Positions 24,527-33,277 of a stretch of DNA of 64,000 bases are shown piece after piece. Below the pieces are notes generated by a model, which saw only the letters and a list, made by a program, of their open reading frames with translations, ran no database searches and was not told where the DNA came from. Origin of the DNA: Hypericibacter sp049323455 (GTDB lineage: Bacteria > Pseudomonadota > Alphaproteobacteria > Dongiales > Dongiaceae); assembly GCA_049323455.1 (NCBI GenBank), contig JBMONF010000046.1, positions 180,286 through 244,285 on the forward strand, in the 5' to 3' direction. A program made the translations under genes and the position numbers. How positions within the stretch are numbered: position 1 is the stretch's first letter; every line of letters starts with the position of its first letter.

Positions 24527-26041
24527 ATGCGCGTCGAGCCCAGCCTCGAGGCCGTCGAAGCCCGATATCGCGCCGGCCAGCCGACGGTGGTGTGGACGCG
24601 GCTGGTCGCGGATCTGGAGACGCCGGTCTCGGCGATGCTCAAGCTCTGCGACGGCCGGCCCAACAGCTTTCTCCTGGAATCGGTCGAAGGCGGCGCGGTG
24701 CGCGGCCGCTATTCGCTGATTGGCCTGCAACCCGATCTGATCTGGCGCTGCTTCGGCGACCGTGCCGAGATCAACCGGCAGGCGCGCTTCGACGCGAGCC
24801 GCTTCGAGCCGGCGCCGGGCGGCGCCATCGCCTCGCTGCGCGCACTCATCGAGGAATCGAAGATCGATCTTCCCGAAGGCCTGCCGCCGATGGCGGCGGG
24901 CCTGTTCGGCTATCTCGGCTACGACATGGTGCGGCTGATGGAGAATCTCCCGACCGACAAGCCCGACGTTCTGGGCGTGCCGGACGGGATGTTCCTCAGG
25001 CCGACCATCATGGCCGTGTTCGACAATGTCGAGGACATCGTCACGGTCGTGACGCCGGTGCGCCCGCAAGCGGGGCTCGACGCGCGCGCCGCCTACAATC
25101 TGGCCTGCGAGCGCCTGGCCGCCGCGGTCGAGCATTTCGACCGCAACCTGCCGCAGCAGCGCGAGCCCCTGGGCGATCCGGCCGAGCTGCCCGAGCCCAG
25201 ATCCAACATGACGCCGGCCCAGTTCCACGCCATGGTCGAGAAGGCGAAGGAATACATCCTGGCTGGCGACATCTTCCAGGTGGTGCTGTCGCAGCGCTTC
25301 AGCCTGCCCTTCAAGCTGCCGCCCTTCGCGCTCTATCGTTCGCTGCGGCGCCTCAACCCCTCGCCCTTCCTGTTCTATCTCGATTTCGGCGGCTTCTCGG
25401 TGGTGGGCTCGAGCCCCGAGATCCTGGTGCGCCTGCGCGACGGCAAGGTCACGATCCGGCCCATCGCGGGCACGCGCCGGCGCGGCGCCAACGCGGCCGA
25501 GGACAAGGCGCTGGCGGAGGAGCTCTTAGGCGATCCCAAGGAGCGGGCCGAGCATCTGATGCTGCTCGATCTGGGCCGCAACGACGTGGGCCGCGTCGCC
25601 AAGATCGGCACGGTCAGGGTCACCGAGAAGTTCGTGATCGAGTACTATTCGCACGTCATGCACATTGTCTCGAACGTCGAGGGCGAGATCGAGCCCAGGC
25701 ACGACGCGATGGATGCGCTGATCGCGGGCTTCCCCGCCGGCACGGTGTCGGGCGCGCCCAAGGTCCGGGCGATGGAGATCATCGACGAGCTGGAGCCCGA
25801 GCGGCGCGGCATCTATGCCGGTGCGATCGGCTATTTCGCCGCCAACGGCGCCATGGACACCTGCATCGCGCTCAGGACCGCGGTGGTGAAGGACGGCACC
25901 ATGTATGTCCAAGCCGGCGGCGGCGTCGTCTATGACAGCTCGCCCGAGGGCGAGTTCCAGGAGAGCGTCAACAAGGCCAAGGCGCTGGTGCGCGCCGCCC
26001 AGGAGGCGGTGCGCTTCGCCGCAGGCGGGCGCAATCGGTGA
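24527..26041 (+). CDS. trpE: Anthranilate synthase component I
   Basis: Aminase/synthase subunit of the first enzyme of tryptophan synthesis, converting chorismate to anthranilate with TrpG. The 504 residues include the feedback-binding LLESVEGG near 50 and the chorismate-binding domain with PIAGTRRRGANAAED, LMLLDLGRNDVGRVA, HIVSNVEGE and GAPKVRAMEIIDELEP. It is a stand-alone TrpE, not the TrpEG fusion of rhizobia. No leader peptide or attenuator was found in the 157 bp upstream. Partner genes trpGDC lie 2.9 kb downstream beyond an MFS gene and a convergent deacetylase gene. Confidence 0.97.
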   Translation: MRVEPSLEAVEARYRAGQPTVVWTRLVADLETPVSAMLKLCDGRPNSFLLESVEGGAVRGRYSLIGLQPDLIWRCFGDRAEINRQARFDASRFEPAPGGAIASLRALIEESKIDLPEGLPPMAAGLFGYLGYDMVRLMENLPTDKPDVLGVPDGMFLRPTIMAVFDNVEDIVTVVTPVRPQAGLDARAAYNLACERLAAAVEHFDRNLPQQREPLGDPAELPEPRSNMTPAQFHAMVEKAKEYILAGDIFQVVLSQRFSLPFKLPPFALYRSLRRLNPSPFLFYLDFGGFSVVGSSPEILVRLRDGKVTIRPIAGTRRRGANAAEDKALAEELLGDPKERAEHLMLLDLGRNDVGRVAKIGTVRVTEKFVIEYYSHVMHIVSNVEGEIEPRHDAMDALIAGFPAGTVSGAPKVRAMEIIDELEPERRGIYAGAIGYFAANGAMDTCIALRTAVVKDGTMYVQAGGGVVYDSSPEGEFQESVNKAKALVRAAQEAVRFAAGGRNR

Positions 26042-26086
26042 GTGGGCTGGGCCGGCACCCGCCAATCAGAGCAGGGGGCCAGATCC

Positions 26087-27283
26087 GTGCAGCGAACTCG
26101 GCCGGCAACTTATCTCTTCGCGGCGCGCGCCTTGCGCGACTTCGGCGACGGCTATGTCGCCGTGCTCTTGCCGGCCTATCTGCTGGCACTTGGCTTGACG
26201 CCATTCGAGGTCGGCGTCATCGCGGCCTTGTCGCTGTTTGGATCGGCGCTCCTGACCATCGGCGCTGGGTTCCTCGGCGCCCGATACGATCACCGCCGGC
26301 TTTTGCTTGCCGCCGCCAGCCTGATGGTAGCGACGGGCGTGGCTTTTTCGGTGGTCGACGACTACGGGCTGCTCCTGGTCGTCGCGCTTGCCGGCACGAT
26401 CAATCCCACGGCCGGCAGCGCCAGCCTGTTCGTCCCCCTTGAGCACGCCGCTCTTGCCAGCGAGACCGCCGACACCGATCGGACGAGGATGTTCGCGCAT
26501 TACAGCCTGGCGGGAGCGCTCGCTGCCGCTGTCGGGGGGCTTGCCGCGGCGGCGCCCGATGTCATGACGGCGGTGGGGCTCGGTCAACTGACCGCCATCA
26601 AGGCGATGTTCGTTCTCTATGCGCTCCTTGGCATCGGCGGCGGGATTCTCTACGCCCAGATTCCGCGGCGCCACCCTGCCCGGGACCCTGGCAAGGCGGC
26701 AGCCCTCGGGCCTTCGCGCACAATCGTCTTCAAGCTTGCCGCTCTGTTCAGCCTCGACGCCTTTGCCGGCGGTTTCGTGGTCCAGTCGCTCCTGGCGCTG
26801 TGGCTGTTCGAGCGGTTCGACATGTCGCTCGCGGCAGCCGGCGTCTTCTTTTTCTGGTCGGGCCTGCTCTCGGCCTTCTCCTTTCCGGTCGCGACCTGGT
26901 TGTCGCGGCGGATCGGGCTCGTCAACACGATGGTATTCACGCATATACCTTCCAGCATCGCCCTGATGCTGGCGGCGGTCGCACCCACGCTGCCTGCGGC
27001 ACTCGCCTTGCTGCTGATCCGTGCTGCGCTGTCGCAGATGGACGTGCCGACGCGTTCGTCCTACGTGATGGCTGTCGTGACGGAAGCCGAACGGGCAGCC
27101 GCTGCCAGCTTCACCTCCGTTCCGCGCAGCCTTGCCGCCGCCGCCAGCCCTGCGATCGCAGGCGCCCTCTTCGCCGCCTCATACCGGATCTGGCCTCTCC
27201 TCATCTGCGGCGCGCTCAAGATCGCCTACGACCTGCTGCTGCTGATGCAGTTCCGGCACGTCAAGCCGCCGGAAGAACGGTAG
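26087..27283 (+). CDS. MFS transporter
   Basis: Predicted 12-segment inner-membrane transporter of about 398 residues. The first half has YLFAARALRDFGDGYVAVLLPAYLLALGL, then the loop GARYDHRRLLL in the position of the MFS motif A; the second half begins near FKLAALFSLDAFAGGF. The substrate is unknown. The GTG at 26087 is preferred because of AGGGGG about 9 bp upstream; a GTG at 26042, abutting the trpE stop, is possible. It is cotranscribed with or just downstream of trpE and separates it from trpG. Tryptophan or an aromatic export role would be a guess from position only. Confidence 0.82.
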   Translation: MQRTRPATYLFAARALRDFGDGYVAVLLPAYLLALGLTPFEVGVIAALSLFGSALLTIGAGFLGARYDHRRLLLAAASLMVATGVAFSVVDDYGLLLVVALAGTINPTAGSASLFVPLEHAALASETADTDRTRMFAHYSLAGALAAAVGGLAAAAPDVMTAVGLGQLTAIKAMFVLYALLGIGGGILYAQIPRRHPARDPGKAAALGPSRTIVFKLAALFSLDAFAGGFVVQSLLALWLFERFDMSLAAAGVFFFWSGLLSAFSFPVATWLSRRIGLVNTMVFTHIPSSIALMLAAVAPTLPAALALLLIRAALSQMDVPTRSSYVMAVVTEAERAAAASFTSVPRSLAAAASPAIAGALFAASYRIWPLLICGALKIAYDLLLLMQFRHVKPPEER

Positions 27284-27497
27284 GGAAAGGCACGTTCTCC
27301 CCGAGAGAGGACGGCGTCTCATGCCGTGCATAGGGGGCTTCTATTCAGCCTGGATTCGACTGTGCCCCAGAGAGTGGCCCTGGGCGCACGAGCGTAACCT
27401 CGAAGGTCGTGCCTTTGTTGACAGGCGGGATCAACAGTTCGAAATCCCTCGCGGGCGCCCTGATGGCGCGATACGCCGCTCGCCTTGCCCGTCCTGC

Positions 27498-28739
27498 TCA
27501 CCCCGTCGCACCGTTGGTGTGCTTGACGATCGCGCTCAAGGGCACCAGCACGAAGCCGCGCTGGGCCAACGTCGGTAGCCACTTCTCCAGTGCCTCGATC
27601 GTGCCCGGATGCGGGTGGCCGATGCCGACGGCGAAGCCGCGCTTTCTCGCGATGCGCTCGAGCTCGGCCAGCATTGCCGCCACCGCGCCGGGGTTCTGGT
27701 CGTTGTCGAGGAACACGTCGCGGTCGGCATGCGGCACGCCATAGGCCGCCGCCTCCTTCGCGCCGACGCTGTCGGCGATAGTGCGAGAGTCGAGAAACAG
27801 GAGACCGCGCGCGCGCAGCGCCTGCATCACCAGCGCCATGCCGTCGGGCCAGCGGCTGAACTTGCTGCCCATATGGTTGTTGATGCCGACATAGCCCGAG
27901 AGCCGTCCGAGGTCCCAATCGAGCCGCTGGCGCAGCTCGTCCGGCGACAGGTCCGTGCGCAGCACGTCGGGACCGGCGTTCAGCGCCGCATCCATCGGCT
28001 CCATCGGCACATGCAGCAGCAGCTCATGGCCGTGCGCCCGCGCCGCGGCCGATTGCTGATCGAGACGCTCGGCATAGGTCATGAAGGAGATCGTCAGCGG
28101 TCCGGGCAGTGCGATGACGCGCGCCGAGTTGGCGCGGTCGAGCCCGGTATCGTCGATGACGATGGCGATCATCGGCTTGCCGCCGGTGTCGGGCGCCGGT
28201 ATCGCATAGGCGAGCCAAGCCGGCTCGCGCCCCGGCCCCGGAGGCGGTGCCTTGGGTGGGGCGGCGGGCGGTGCCGGCGACAGCAGAGCGGTTTGCGGCG
28301 CCGCGGCCGGAGCCGGCGGTGCTGCGGCCGGCTTCGGCCGACCGAAGGCCTGTGGGATCGTCGTATCCGGCTCGATCACGGCCGGGGCGCTGGACGCCTC
28401 CTCATAGGGCGGCAACGTCGCTGCCGCGGATGGGGGAACGACGGGCGCTGCCGGCGTCGACGGCGCCGGCTTGGCAGGGGTCGGCGGCGGGGCGGTAGCG
28501 GCCGTCGCCATCGGTTGGGACGCGCGTGGCTTGAGCGCTCCGATCCAGCCTTGCGCGATCGCCACGGCGAGCCCGCCGATGACGATGCCGGCGAGCAACC
28601 ACAGCGGAGCACCGGCGAGCCGCATTGCCAAGTCCCGCCAGGAAGGCTTGCGCAGACGCCGTCGGCGCGGCCCGATCGGGAAAATCGGCGCCTTGCCTTT
28701 CGCCCCCTGCCCGCGATTGCCTCGGCGGCGTCCTGCCAT
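27498..28739 (-). CDS. Divergent polysaccharide deacetylase family protein
   Basis: Member of the YibQ/divergent polysaccharide deacetylase family (Polysacc_deac_2), probably acting on a periplasmic glycan or peptidoglycan. From the ATG at 28739 it has 413 residues: a basic head (1-40), one membrane anchor (about 41-62, LWLLAGIVIGGLAVAIAQ), a long Pro/Ala linker (to about 155), then the catalytic-fold domain with IAIVIDDTGLDRANS, ISFMTYAE, ELLLHVPMEPMD, VGINNHMGSKFS and GHPHPGTIEAL. The IDD, H-P-M and NH segments are where the family's metal ligands lie. It is on the minus strand between trpE/MFS and trpG, diverging from trpG. Confidence 0.87.
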   Translation of the reverse strand: MAGRRRGNRGQGAKGKAPIFPIGPRRRRLRKPSWRDLAMRLAGAPLWLLAGIVIGGLAVAIAQGWIGALKPRASQPMATAATAPPPTPAKPAPSTPAAPVVPPSAAATLPPYEEASSAPAVIEPDTTIPQAFGRPKPAAAPPAPAAAPQTALLSPAPPAAPPKAPPPGPGREPAWLAYAIPAPDTGGKPMIAIVIDDTGLDRANSARVIALPGPLTISFMTYAERLDQQSAAARAHGHELLLHVPMEPMDAALNAGPDVLRTDLSPDELRQRLDWDLGRLSGYVGINNHMGSKFSRWPDGMALVMQALRARGLLFLDSRTIADSVGAKEAAAYGVPHADRDVFLDNDQNPGAVAAMLAELERIARKRGFAVGIGHPHPGTIEALEKWLPTLAQRGFVLVPLSAIVKHTNGATG

Positions 28740-28925
28740 TCCTGCTCCGTCTCGACATGTGCGTGCTGCGGCGGCAGCCGCGCCGGCGCTTCTAGCATAG
28801 AGGCACCCGAGTCTGCCGTGGGATCGGCCGGGCGAGCGAACTTGGAACGGCCCCCGCCCGCCTGCTATAACCGGCTCTCGAGCCCCCTTTCGACCCGCGG
28901 GAGCCTGTGCCTGCAAGGACTTGAG

Positions 28926-29528
28926 ATGTTTCTGTTAATCGATAACTACGACAGCTTCACCTACAACCTTTACCATTATCTGGGCGAGCTTGGCGCGGAG
29001 ATGGTCGTGCGCCGCAACGACAAGATCGGCGTGGACGAGGCGATGGGGCTGAGGCCGCAAGGCATCATCATTTCGCCCGGCCCCTGCGACCCGAACCGGG
29101 CCGGCATCTGCCTCGATCTCATCGCCACGGCCGCCAAGGCGAAGATGCCCGTGCTGGGCGTCTGCCTCGGCCATCAGGCGATCGGGCAGGCCTTCGGCGG
29201 CAAGGTGGTGCGGGCGCCTTTGCCCATGCACGGCAAGGTCAGCCGGGTGAGCCATCGTGGCACCGACATCTTCGCCGACATCCCCTCGCCCTTCACGGCT
29301 ACGCGCTACCACTCGCTGGTGGTCGAGCGCGCGAGTTTTCCGGCCGCCCTCGAGATCACGGCCGAGACCGAGGACGGCATCGTGATGGGCCTCGCCCATC
29401 GCAGCCTGCCGATCTTCGGCGTGCAGTTCCATCCCGAGAGCATCGCTTCCGAGCATGGCCACCGCCTGCTCGGCAATTTCCTGCGCCGCTGCGGCCACAA
29501 CGCCCAGGCCATGAGGCTGTCGGCATGA
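28926..29528 (+). CDS. trpG: Anthranilate synthase component II (glutamine amidotransferase)
   Basis: Supplies ammonia from glutamine to TrpE. The 200-residue class I amidotransferase has the triad C80 (LGVCLGHQ), H169 and E171 (VQFHPES). The start MFLLIDNYDSFTYNL is typical; AAGGA lies about 8 bp upstream. It is a stand-alone trpG and may also serve p-aminobenzoate synthesis. Its stop overlaps the trpD start as ATGA. Confidence 0.95.
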   Translation: MFLLIDNYDSFTYNLYHYLGELGAEMVVRRNDKIGVDEAMGLRPQGIIISPGPCDPNRAGICLDLIATAAKAKMPVLGVCLGHQAIGQAFGGKVVRAPLPMHGKVSRVSHRGTDIFADIPSPFTATRYHSLVVERASFPAALEITAETEDGIVMGLAHRSLPIFGVQFHPESIASEHGHRLLGNFLRRCGHNAQAMRLSA

Positions 29529-30577
29529 GCGCCATGGCTGCGCCGGCGCCGGCCGGCGATCTCAAGCCGCTGATCGCGGCGCTGGCGGCCGGCAAGAGGC
29601 TGAACGAGGCCGAGGCGGAGCTGGCCTTCGACATCATGATGTCGGGCAATGCCACGCCCTCGCAGCTCGGCGGCTTCCTGATGGCGCTCCGGGTGCGCGG
29701 CGAGACCGTCGAGGAGATCACCGGCGCGGTGCGCGCCATGCGCGCCAAGATGACCCGCATCGAGGCTCCGCCCGGCACCATCGACACCTGCGGCACCGGC
29801 GGCGACAGCTCCGGCAGTTGGAACATCTCGACCGGCGCCGCCCTCGTGGTCGCCGCTTGCGGCGTGCCGGTCGCCAAGCACGGCAACCGCGCCATGTCCT
29901 CCAAGACCGGTGCGGCCGACGTGCTGGCGGCGCTGGGGGTCAATATCGAGGCCGACATGGCGCTGGTGAAGAAAGCGCTATGGGAGGCCGGCATCTGCTT
30001 CCTGATGGCGCCGCGCCATCACAGCGCCATGCGCCATGTGGGTCCCACGCGCGTCGAGCTCGGCACGCGCACCATCTTCAATCTGATGGGCCCGCTCTCG
30101 AACCCGGCCGGCGCCAAGCGGCAGCTCGTCGGCGTGTTCTCGCGCGACTGGATCGAGCCCCTCGCCCATGTGCTGGGCCGGCTCGGCACCGAGCGCGCCT
30201 GGGTGGTGCATGGCTCCGACGGCATGGACGAGATCACCACGACGGGCCCCAGCCATGTGGCCGAGCTCAAGGACGGCAAGGTGCGGCTCTTCGACCTCAT
30301 GCCCGAGGAGATCGGCCTGCCGCGCGCGACGGCGGCGGACCTCAAGGGCGGCGATGCCGCCACCAATGCCAGGGCGCTGACCGAGCTGCTGGCCGGCAAG
30401 ACGGGCGCCTATCGCGACATCGTTCTGCTCAATGCCGCAGCGGCGTTGCTGGTGGCGGGCAAGGTGGCCGATCTCGAGGCCGGCAAGGCGCTGGCCGAGG
30501 CCGCGATCGATTCCGGCAAGGCCAGAAGCACGCTCGCCCGCCTCATCGCCATCACCAACGAGAAAGCCGCGGCATGA
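29525..30577 (+). CDS. trpD: Anthranilate phosphoribosyltransferase
   Basis: Second step of tryptophan synthesis, joining anthranilate to phosphoribosyl pyrophosphate. The 350 residues contain the PRPP-binding DTCGTGGDSSGSWNIST, KHGNRAMSSKTGAADVLAAL and HVGPTRVELGTRTIFN. It overlaps both neighbours by 4 bp (trpG and trpC), so the three genes are translationally coupled. Confidence 0.97.
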   Translation: MSAMAAPAPAGDLKPLIAALAAGKRLNEAEAELAFDIMMSGNATPSQLGGFLMALRVRGETVEEITGAVRAMRAKMTRIEAPPGTIDTCGTGGDSSGSWNISTGAALVVAACGVPVAKHGNRAMSSKTGAADVLAALGVNIEADMALVKKALWEAGICFLMAPRHHSAMRHVGPTRVELGTRTIFNLMGPLSNPAGAKRQLVGVFSRDWIEPLAHVLGRLGTERAWVVHGSDGMDEITTTGPSHVAELKDGKVRLFDLMPEEIGLPRATAADLKGGDAATNARALTELLAGKTGAYRDIVLLNAAAALLVAGKVADLEAGKALAEAAIDSGKARSTLARLIAITNEKAAA

Positions 30578-31389
30578 GCGACGTGCTGGCGCGCATCTGC
30601 GCCGACAAGCGCGTCCATGTCGCGCGGATGAAGGCGGCCAAGCCGTTAGCGGCGGTCGAGGCCGCGGCCAGGGCGCAAGACGCGCCGCGCGGCTTCGCGA
30701 AGCGGTTGGCCGAAGCCGTTGCGGCCGGACGCTATGGCCTGATCGCCGAGATCAAGAAGGCCTCGCCGTCGAAAGGGCTGATCCGGGCGGACTTCGATCC
30801 GCCGGCCCTCGCGCGCGCCTACGCGGCGGGCGGGGCCGCCTGCCTCTCGGTGCTGACCGACGAGCCCTACTTCCAGGGCCGCGACGAATATCTGACGGCG
30901 GCGCGGGCGGCCTGCGATTTGCCGGTCTTGCGCAAGGACTTCATGCTCGATCCCTATCAGATCGCCGAGGCGCGGGCGCTCGGCGCCGACTGCGTGCTGC
31001 TGATCATGGCCGCTTTGTCGGACCCGCAGGCGCAGGAACTCGACGCCGCGGCGCGCCAATTGGGCATGGACGTGCTGGTCGAGGTTCACGATGCGGGCGA
31101 GCTGGAGCGCGCGCTTAAGCTTCCATCCAAGCTGATCGGCATCAACAACCGCAATCTCAAGACGCTGGCGGTCGATCTTGCGACGACCGAGGCGTTGGCG
31201 CCGCGCGTGCCCGAGGACCGGCTGATCGTGGCCGAGAGCGGCCTCGAGACGCCGGCAGACCTGGCCCGGATGAAGAAGGTCGGAGCGTCCATCTTTCTCA
31301 TCGGCGAATCCTTGATGCGCCAGCCGGACGTGACCGCGGCGACGCGCGCGCTCCTGGCCGGCGGCGCGCCGGCACGCCTTTCGGCTTGA
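30574..31389 (+). CDS. trpC: Indole-3-glycerol phosphate synthase
   Basis: Closes the indole ring in tryptophan synthesis; TIM barrel of 271 residues. Signature segments are EIKKASPSKGLI (catalytic lysine), FQGRDEYL, PVLRKDFMLDPYQI, IGINNRNLKTL and VAESGLETPAD. It starts inside the trpD stop (ATGA). trpF and trpBA are not in the window. moaC follows after 9 bp, so the Moco genes probably share this transcript. Confidence 0.97.
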   Translation: MSDVLARICADKRVHVARMKAAKPLAAVEAAARAQDAPRGFAKRLAEAVAAGRYGLIAEIKKASPSKGLIRADFDPPALARAYAAGGAACLSVLTDEPYFQGRDEYLTAARAACDLPVLRKDFMLDPYQIAEARALGADCVLLIMAALSDPQAQELDAAARQLGMDVLVEVHDAGELERALKLPSKLIGINNRNLKTLAVDLATTEALAPRVPEDRLIVAESGLETPADLARMKKVGASIFLIGESLMRQPDVTAATRALLAGGAPARLSA

Positions 31390-31398
31390 GCGCGAGGA

Positions 31399-31908
31399 AT
31401 GATGGCAACGCGGCCCGCCAAACGAGGGAAGGCCCGCCTCACCCATTTCGATGAGCAGGGCCGCGCCCGCATGGTGGACGTCTCGGCCAAGGCGCCGACC
31501 GAGCGCGTCGCCGTCGCCTCCGGCAGCGTGACCGTCTCGAAGGAGACCATGGCGCTGATCCGGGCCGGCCGGGTGAAGAAGGGCGACGTGCTGTCGGTGG
31601 CGGAGCTGGCCGGCATCATGGGCGCCAAGAAGACGCATGAGCTGATCCCCCTCTGCCATCCCCTGGCCTTGAGCGCCGTGTCGGTGGCGCTCAAGCCCGA
31701 TGCGGCCAGGAGCCGCATCGACATCACGGCCACGGTAAAGACCACCGGGCCCACGGGCGTGGAAATGGAGGCGCTTACCGCCGTCGCGGTTGCCGCCCTC
31801 ACGGTCTACGACATGTGCAAGGCCGCCGACCGCGCCATGGTCCTGAGCGACATCCGGCTCGAGCACAAGAGCGGCGGCAAGTCGGGAACTTACGAGCGCA
31901 CGAGATGA
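31399..31908 (+). CDS. moaC: Cyclic pyranopterin monophosphate synthase
   Basis: Early step of molybdenum cofactor synthesis, forming cyclic pyranopterin monophosphate from the MoaA product. The 169 residues are slightly longer than E. coli MoaC. Active-site segments are visible: KKTHELIPLCHPLALSAV and GVEMEALTAVAVAAL...YDMCKAADR. Translation could start at either of two adjacent ATGs. It overlaps moeA by 4 bp. The trpC-moaC-moeA-lexA order is standard for related genomes. Confidence 0.96.
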   Translation: MMATRPAKRGKARLTHFDEQGRARMVDVSAKAPTERVAVASGSVTVSKETMALIRAGRVKKGDVLSVAELAGIMGAKKTHELIPLCHPLALSAVSVALKPDAARSRIDITATVKTTGPTGVEMEALTAVAVAALTVYDMCKAADRAMVLSDIRLEHKSGGKSGTYERTR

Positions 31909-33116
31909 TTTCGGTTGAAGAAGCACGCACGCGGATTTGCGCGGCCTTCAAGCCGCTCTCGGCCGAGCAGGTCGCGCTTGCGGACGCGCTTGGCCGCGTG
32001 CTGGCCGGGGACGTGGCCTCGCGGGTGAGCCACCCGCCGGTGGCGGTCTCGGCCATGGACGGCTACGCGGTGCGCGCGGCGGACGTCGCGACCCCGCCGG
32101 TCCGGCTCAAGCTGATCGGCACCGCGCCGGCGGGCGGGATGTTCGAAGGCCGCGTCGGCTCGGGCGAGACGGTGCGGATCCTCACCGGCGGCCCGGTGCC
32201 GGAGGGCGCCGACAGCATCGTCATCCAGGAGAATGCCAAGCGCGAGGGCGACTGGGTCGATCTTCTGGCCGCGGCCGAGCTGGGCCGGCATATCCGGCCC
32301 GCCGGGCAGGATTTCCGCGCCGGCCAGGTTGTGCTCCGGGCCGGGCGGCTGCTCACGGCGCGCGATATCGGGCTCGCGGCCGCTGCCAACCATCCCTGGC
32401 TCAAGGTGCGCCGCCGTCCGCGTGTGGCCATCCTCAGCACGGGCGACGAGCTGGCCATGCCAGGCGAGCCGCTGGGGCCGTCGGGCATCGTCAGCTCGAA
32501 CGGCATCGCACTGGCCGCCTTCGTGCGGGCCTGCGGCGGCGAGACCATCGACCTCGGCGTGGCGCCCGACGACAAGGCGGCGCTGGAGCGCATGCTGGCG
32601 GGCGCGGCCGGCGCCGACCTCCTCGTCACCTCGGGCGGTGCGTCGGTGGGAGATCACGATCTCATCCAGGCCGCTCTGGGCGCCAAGGGCATGGCGCTCG
32701 AGTTCTGGAAGATCGCCATGCGCCCCGGCAAGCCCGTGATGTTCGGCCGGCTTGGCGATACCCCGGTGCTGGGTTTGCCCGGCAATCCGGTGTCGAGCCT
32801 GGTCTGCGCCACCGTGCTCCTGCGACCGGCGCTGGCCACCCTGCTGGGCCGGCCGATCGAGGACGAGATGGAAACTGCGATCCTCGGCGCCGACCTCAGG
32901 CCCAACGATCTGCGCCAGGATTATCTGCGTTCGCGCCTGACCCGCGACGCCAAGGGCCGCGCCGTCGCCACCCCCTTCGAGCGCCAGGACAGCGCCATGA
33001 TGGCCTTCCTGGCCGAGGCCGACTGCTTGGTGGTGCGCCCGCCCCATGCGCCCGCCCTCGAGGCCGGCGCCGAGGTGCCGATCCTGCGGCTCGCGGGCGG
33101 TGTTCTAGGCATCTGA
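31905..33116 (+). CDS. moeA: Molybdopterin molybdenumtransferase
   Basis: Inserts molybdate into adenylated molybdopterin to give Moco. The 403-residue protein shows the family's segments VSAMDGYAVRA, ILTGGPVPEGAD, ILSTGDEL, VTSGGASVGDHD, MRPGKPVMFG and GLPGNPVSS. The start ATG is within the moaC stop (ATGA), implying coupled translation. lexA follows with its own promoter. Confidence 0.96.
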   Translation: MISVEEARTRICAAFKPLSAEQVALADALGRVLAGDVASRVSHPPVAVSAMDGYAVRAADVATPPVRLKLIGTAPAGGMFEGRVGSGETVRILTGGPVPEGADSIVIQENAKREGDWVDLLAAAELGRHIRPAGQDFRAGQVVLRAGRLLTARDIGLAAAANHPWLKVRRRPRVAILSTGDELAMPGEPLGPSGIVSSNGIALAAFVRACGGETIDLGVAPDDKAALERMLAGAAGADLLVTSGGASVGDHDLIQAALGAKGMALEFWKIAMRPGKPVMFGRLGDTPVLGLPGNPVSSLVCATVLLRPALATLLGRPIEDEMETAILGADLRPNDLRQDYLRSRLTRDAKGRAVATPFERQDSAMMAFLAEADCLVVRPPHAPALEAGAEVPILRLAGGVLGI

Positions 33117-33177
33117 GCGCCACTCCGCGGTCCCGCCTCTAGCCGGCGAAAATCGGCACTACGCCTGTGGAAAACCC

Positions 33178-33206
33178 TTGACCTTATCCGGGAACCAAAC
33201 TAGAAC
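33178..33206 (+). promoter_or_regulatory. lexA promoter with alphaproteobacterial SOS box
   Basis: GAAC-CAAACTA-GAAC at 33192-33206 is the reverse complement of the alphaproteobacterial LexA box GTTC-N7-GTTC. A promoter fits over it: -35 TTGACC (33178-33183), 17-bp spacer, -10 TAGAAC (33201-33206). The second half-site coincides with the -10, so LexA bound there would block RNA polymerase. The box is 72 bp upstream of the lexA start. Autorepression is the expected arrangement. Confidence 0.85.
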
Positions 33207-33277
33207 GTGTGGCGTCGTTTAGGTTTTGTTCCATATTTTGGGGGCCGGTGCGCCCGGCCGTGAGGGAAGCGATAGCG

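Noticed and set aside
27345..27497. Open frame of about 50 codons directly after the deacetylase stop, in the same frame, ending near 27345.
   Set aside because: No start codon, no recognisable family, and the deacetylase already ends at a normal position. It could be a remnant but cannot be supported.
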